Shown here one piece after another: positions 12,676-14,839 of a stretch of DNA of 14,839 bases. The stretch is from CAZGXM01 sp964529795 (GTDB taxonomy: Bacteria > Bacillota > JADQBR01): positions 1-14,839 of the forward strand of contig CAZGXM010000064.1 in NCBI GenBank assembly GCA_964529795.1, written 5' to 3'. Position numbers and translations under genes: made by a program. Every line of letters starts with the position of its first letter. Position 1 is the stretch's first letter. The notes under the pieces are model-generated. The model saw only the letters and a program-made list of their open reading frames with translations, did not search any database and had not been told where the DNA came from.

Positions 12676-14751
12676 GTGACTCGACAGGTATCATTGGAAA
12701 AAACCAGAAATATTGGTATCATGGCACATATAGATGCAGGAAAAACCACAACTACCGAACGTATCTTGTTTTATACGGGCAGGGTGCATAAACTGGGCGA
12801 AGTACATGACGGTGCTGCAACTATGGATTGGATGGTTCAGGAACAAGAAAGAGGCATTACTATTACCTCCGCTGCTACTACGTGTTTTTGGAAAAATCAC
12901 CGCATAAATATCATAGATACGCCAGGGCACGTTGACTTCACTGTAGAGGTAGAACGGTCGTTGCGTGTGCTGGATGGTGCGATAGCTGTTTTCTGCTCTG
13001 TGGGTGGTGTTGAACCACAGTCTGAAACTGTTTGGCGACAAGCGGACAAATATGGTGTACCGCGAATTGCGTACATTAATAAGATGGATAGAGTGGGCGC
13101 CGATTTTTTCCGCGTTATCGACATGATTCGCGAGCGCCTGGGAGCCAATCCCGTGGCCATGCAGTTACCTATCGGTTCAGAGGAAAACTTCAGAGGAATT
13201 GTAGATTTAATTCGTAACAGAGCAGTAATCTATGTGGATGATCTGGGTACGCGAAGTGATGAAACGGATATTCCCGGAGATATGCGGGATTTGGTTGAGA
13301 AATACCGGGAAAAGCTGCTGGAAGCTGTTGCGGATTTCGATGAGGACTTGATGGAGAAATACCTGAACGGAGAAGAAATAACTGTTGAAGAAATCAGAAA
13401 AGTTATACGTGAAGCTACTCTGGCAGTAAAGATAATTCCCGTTTTTTGCGGGTCTTCCTTTAAAAACAAAGGGGTACAGCTGCTGCTGGACGGCGTGGTT
13501 GATTACCTGCCGGCACCGACAGATGTACCGCCTATTCGGGGTATTATCCCGGATACTGAAGAAGAAGAAGAAAGGAAAGCCGGTGACTCTGAACCGTTTT
13601 CCGCGTTAGCTTTCAAGATAGCCACAGACCCGTACGTGGGCAAATTGTGTTTTTTCCGGGTTTACTCCGGTACTTTAAAGGCGGGCTCGTATATTTATAA
13701 TTCCTCCACCGAAAAAAAAGAGCGCATTGGCCGGATTTTGCTGATGCATGCCAATCACCGGGAAGAAGTTGACCAAGTGTTTACCGGAGACATTGCGGCG
13801 GCAGTCGGACTGAAAGATACTTCCACTGGTGATACGCTTTGCGATGCAGATAGTCCCATTATTCTGGAATCCATGCAGTTTCCTGAACCGGTCATTTCGG
13901 TGGCCATAGAACCAAAGACTAAAGCTGATCAGGAGAAAATGAGCATAGCACTACAAAAGCTGGCGGAAGAGGACCCCACTTTCCGGGTGTTTACCGACAA
14001 GGAAACAGGACAGACCATTATCCAGGGCATGGGCGAACTGCACCTGGAGATTATTGTGGACCGCTTGTTGCGGGAATTCAAGGTGGACGCCAATGTCGGG
14101 CGACCACAAGTAGCGTTTAAGGAAACCATTCGTTCCACTGTGAAAGCAGAGGGCAAGTTTGTTCGTCAGTCCGGCGGACGTGGTCAATACGGCCATGTTC
14201 GGGTGGAGTTTGAACCGTTGGAGCGCGGTAGCGGCATTGAATTTATTGATAAGATTGTAGGCGGGGTTGTGCCCAAGGAATATATCGCTCCTGTAGAAGC
14301 GGGTATCCGCGAAGCTGCAGAGAACGGTGTTTTGGCAGGATATCCTACCATCGATTTCAGGGCGACCCTCTACGATGGATCGTACCACGATGTGGACTCA
14401 TCGGAAATGGCTTTTAAGATTGCCGCTTCTATGGCCTTTAAAACCGGTGCCAGGAAAGCCAACCCGATTATCCTGGAACCGATGATGAAGGTGGAAGTCG
14501 TCTTTCCAGAGGAATACATGGGTGATGTTATCGGTGACATTAATGCCCGCAGGGGTAAGGTTGAGGGGATGGAATCCCGGGCGGGAGCCCGGGTGATACG
14601 CGGGTACGTACCTTTAGCAGAAATGTTTGGTTATGCTACGGACCTGCGGTCGAAGACCCAGGGACGAGGTACTTATGTAATGCAGTTTGACCATTACGAA
14701 GAAGTGCCTAAAAATATTGTGGAGAAAATTATGGAGAGAAGATCACTTTAA
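12676..14751 (+). CDS. fusA: Elongation factor G
   Basis: EF-G is the GTPase that drives translocation on the ribosome and, with RRF, recycling. The protein is 691 residues from GTG. The P-loop AHIDAGKT lies at residues 17-24, switch I has the RGITITSAATT motif, DTPGHVD lies at 81-87, NKMD at 135-138, and the G5 GSS at 259-261. Domain IV contains FVRQSGGRGQYGHV and the tip segment SYHDVDSSEMAFK. Domain V includes PEEYMGDVIGDINARRG and ends in MERRSL. AAAGGGGGA (12662-12670) stands five bases before the GTG. The length and the sequence fit the canonical EF-G rather than a paralogue, as does its place between rpsG and tuf. Confidence 0.98.
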   Translation: MTRQVSLEKTRNIGIMAHIDAGKTTTTERILFYTGRVHKLGEVHDGAATMDWMVQEQERGITITSAATTCFWKNHRINIIDTPGHVDFTVEVERSLRVLDGAIAVFCSVGGVEPQSETVWRQADKYGVPRIAYINKMDRVGADFFRVIDMIRERLGANPVAMQLPIGSEENFRGIVDLIRNRAVIYVDDLGTRSDETDIPGDMRDLVEKYREKLLEAVADFDEDLMEKYLNGEEITVEEIRKVIREATLAVKIIPVFCGSSFKNKGVQLLLDGVVDYLPAPTDVPPIRGIIPDTEEEEERKAGDSEPFSALAFKIATDPYVGKLCFFRVYSGTLKAGSYIYNSSTEKKERIGRILLMHANHREEVDQVFTGDIAAAVGLKDTSTGDTLCDADSPIILESMQFPEPVISVAIEPKTKADQEKMSIALQKLAEEDPTFRVFTDKETGQTIIQGMGELHLEIIVDRLLREFKVDANVGRPQVAFKETIRSTVKAEGKFVRQSGGRGQYGHVRVEFEPLERGSGIEFIDKIVGGVVPKEYIAPVEAGIREAAENGVLAGYPTIDFRATLYDGSYHDVDSSEMAFKIAASMAFKTGARKANPIILEPMMKVEVVFPEEYMGDVIGDINARRGKVEGMESRAGARVIRGYVPLAEMFGYATDLRSKTQGRGTYVMQFDHYEEVPKNIVEKIMERRSL

Positions 14752-14784
14752 AAAATTAAAGTCTGGTAAGGAGGAGAATAATCA

Positions 14785-14839
14785 ATGGCTAAGCAAAAAT
14801 TTGAAAGGACCAAGCCACACGTCAACGTAGGGACGATTG
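14785..14839 (+). CDS. tuf: Elongation factor Tu, N-terminal end (partial, downstream copy)
   Basis: The last 55 bases encode MAKQKFERTKPHVNVGTI, the conserved EF-Tu N-terminus just before the P-loop GHVDHGKT, which lies outside the window. AAGGAGGAG (14769-14776) is the ribosome binding site. The gene follows fusA by 33 bases with no terminator between, so it should be co-transcribed with the str unit. This is the second tuf copy; the end of the other one lies at 1-54. Confidence 0.96.
   Translation, partial: MAKQKFERTKPHVNVGTI

Noticed and set aside
1..14839. Mobile element, CRISPR array, phage or defence system
   Set aside because: Every coding region is a syntenic core gene. No transposase, integrase, spaced repeats or foreign-looking segment was seen.

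Overview
The window is a core housekeeping locus, the rpoBC / str-operon neighbourhood of a Firmicutes bacterium. All genes are on the + strand in the order tuf (last 18 codons), rpmG, secE, nusG, rplK, rplA, rplJ, rplL, rpoB, rpoC, an L7Ae-like gene (rplGB/ybxF type), rpsL, rpsG, fusA, tuf (first 18 codons). Firmicutes traits are the short one-helix SecE, the four-cysteine L33, the L7Ae-like gene between rpoC and rpsL, an L10 leader RNA before rplJ, frequent TTG/GTG starts and strong AGGAGG-type ribosome binding sites. The gene order with a tuf copy at both ends, moderate base composition and the protein sequences suggest a Clostridia member of the Desulfotomaculum/Peptococcaceae type. That placement is from memory, not from a search.

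Layout. 1-54 is the end of a first EF-Tu gene, followed by an intrinsic terminator (74-104). A sigma-A-type promoter at 224-253 should drive rpmG-secE-nusG-rplK-rplA. In front of both rplK and rplA lies a small hairpin that mimics the L1 binding site of 23S rRNA. A second promoter directly after the rplA stop codon (2644-2673) feeds an L10 leader with an attenuator hairpin, then rplJ-rplL, which ends in a very strong hairpin (3927-3971) that includes the rplL stop codon. A third promoter with an A/T-rich upstream element (4001-4052) drives rpoB-rpoC through a leader of about 240 nt that holds a terminator-like hairpin. A fourth promoter lies in the last codons of rpoC (11272-11300) and should drive the L7Ae-like gene, rpsL, rpsG, fusA and the second tuf.

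Together the genes supply transcription (beta, beta', NusG), the ribosomal stalk and neighbouring large-subunit proteins (L11, L1, L10, L7/L12, L33), the decoding-site small-subunit proteins (S12, S7), the elongation factors EF-G and EF-Tu, and the SecE part of the translocon. The regulatory sites divide this supply chain into four units.

No mobile element, CRISPR array, phage gene or accessory system is present, and I found no undescribed multi-gene system. The points worth following are regulatory: the paired L1 operators, the rpoB leader hairpin, the promoter hidden in rpoC, and hairpins placed on stop codons. All proteins look intact and of normal family length; the main oddity is a long acidic tail on RpoB.
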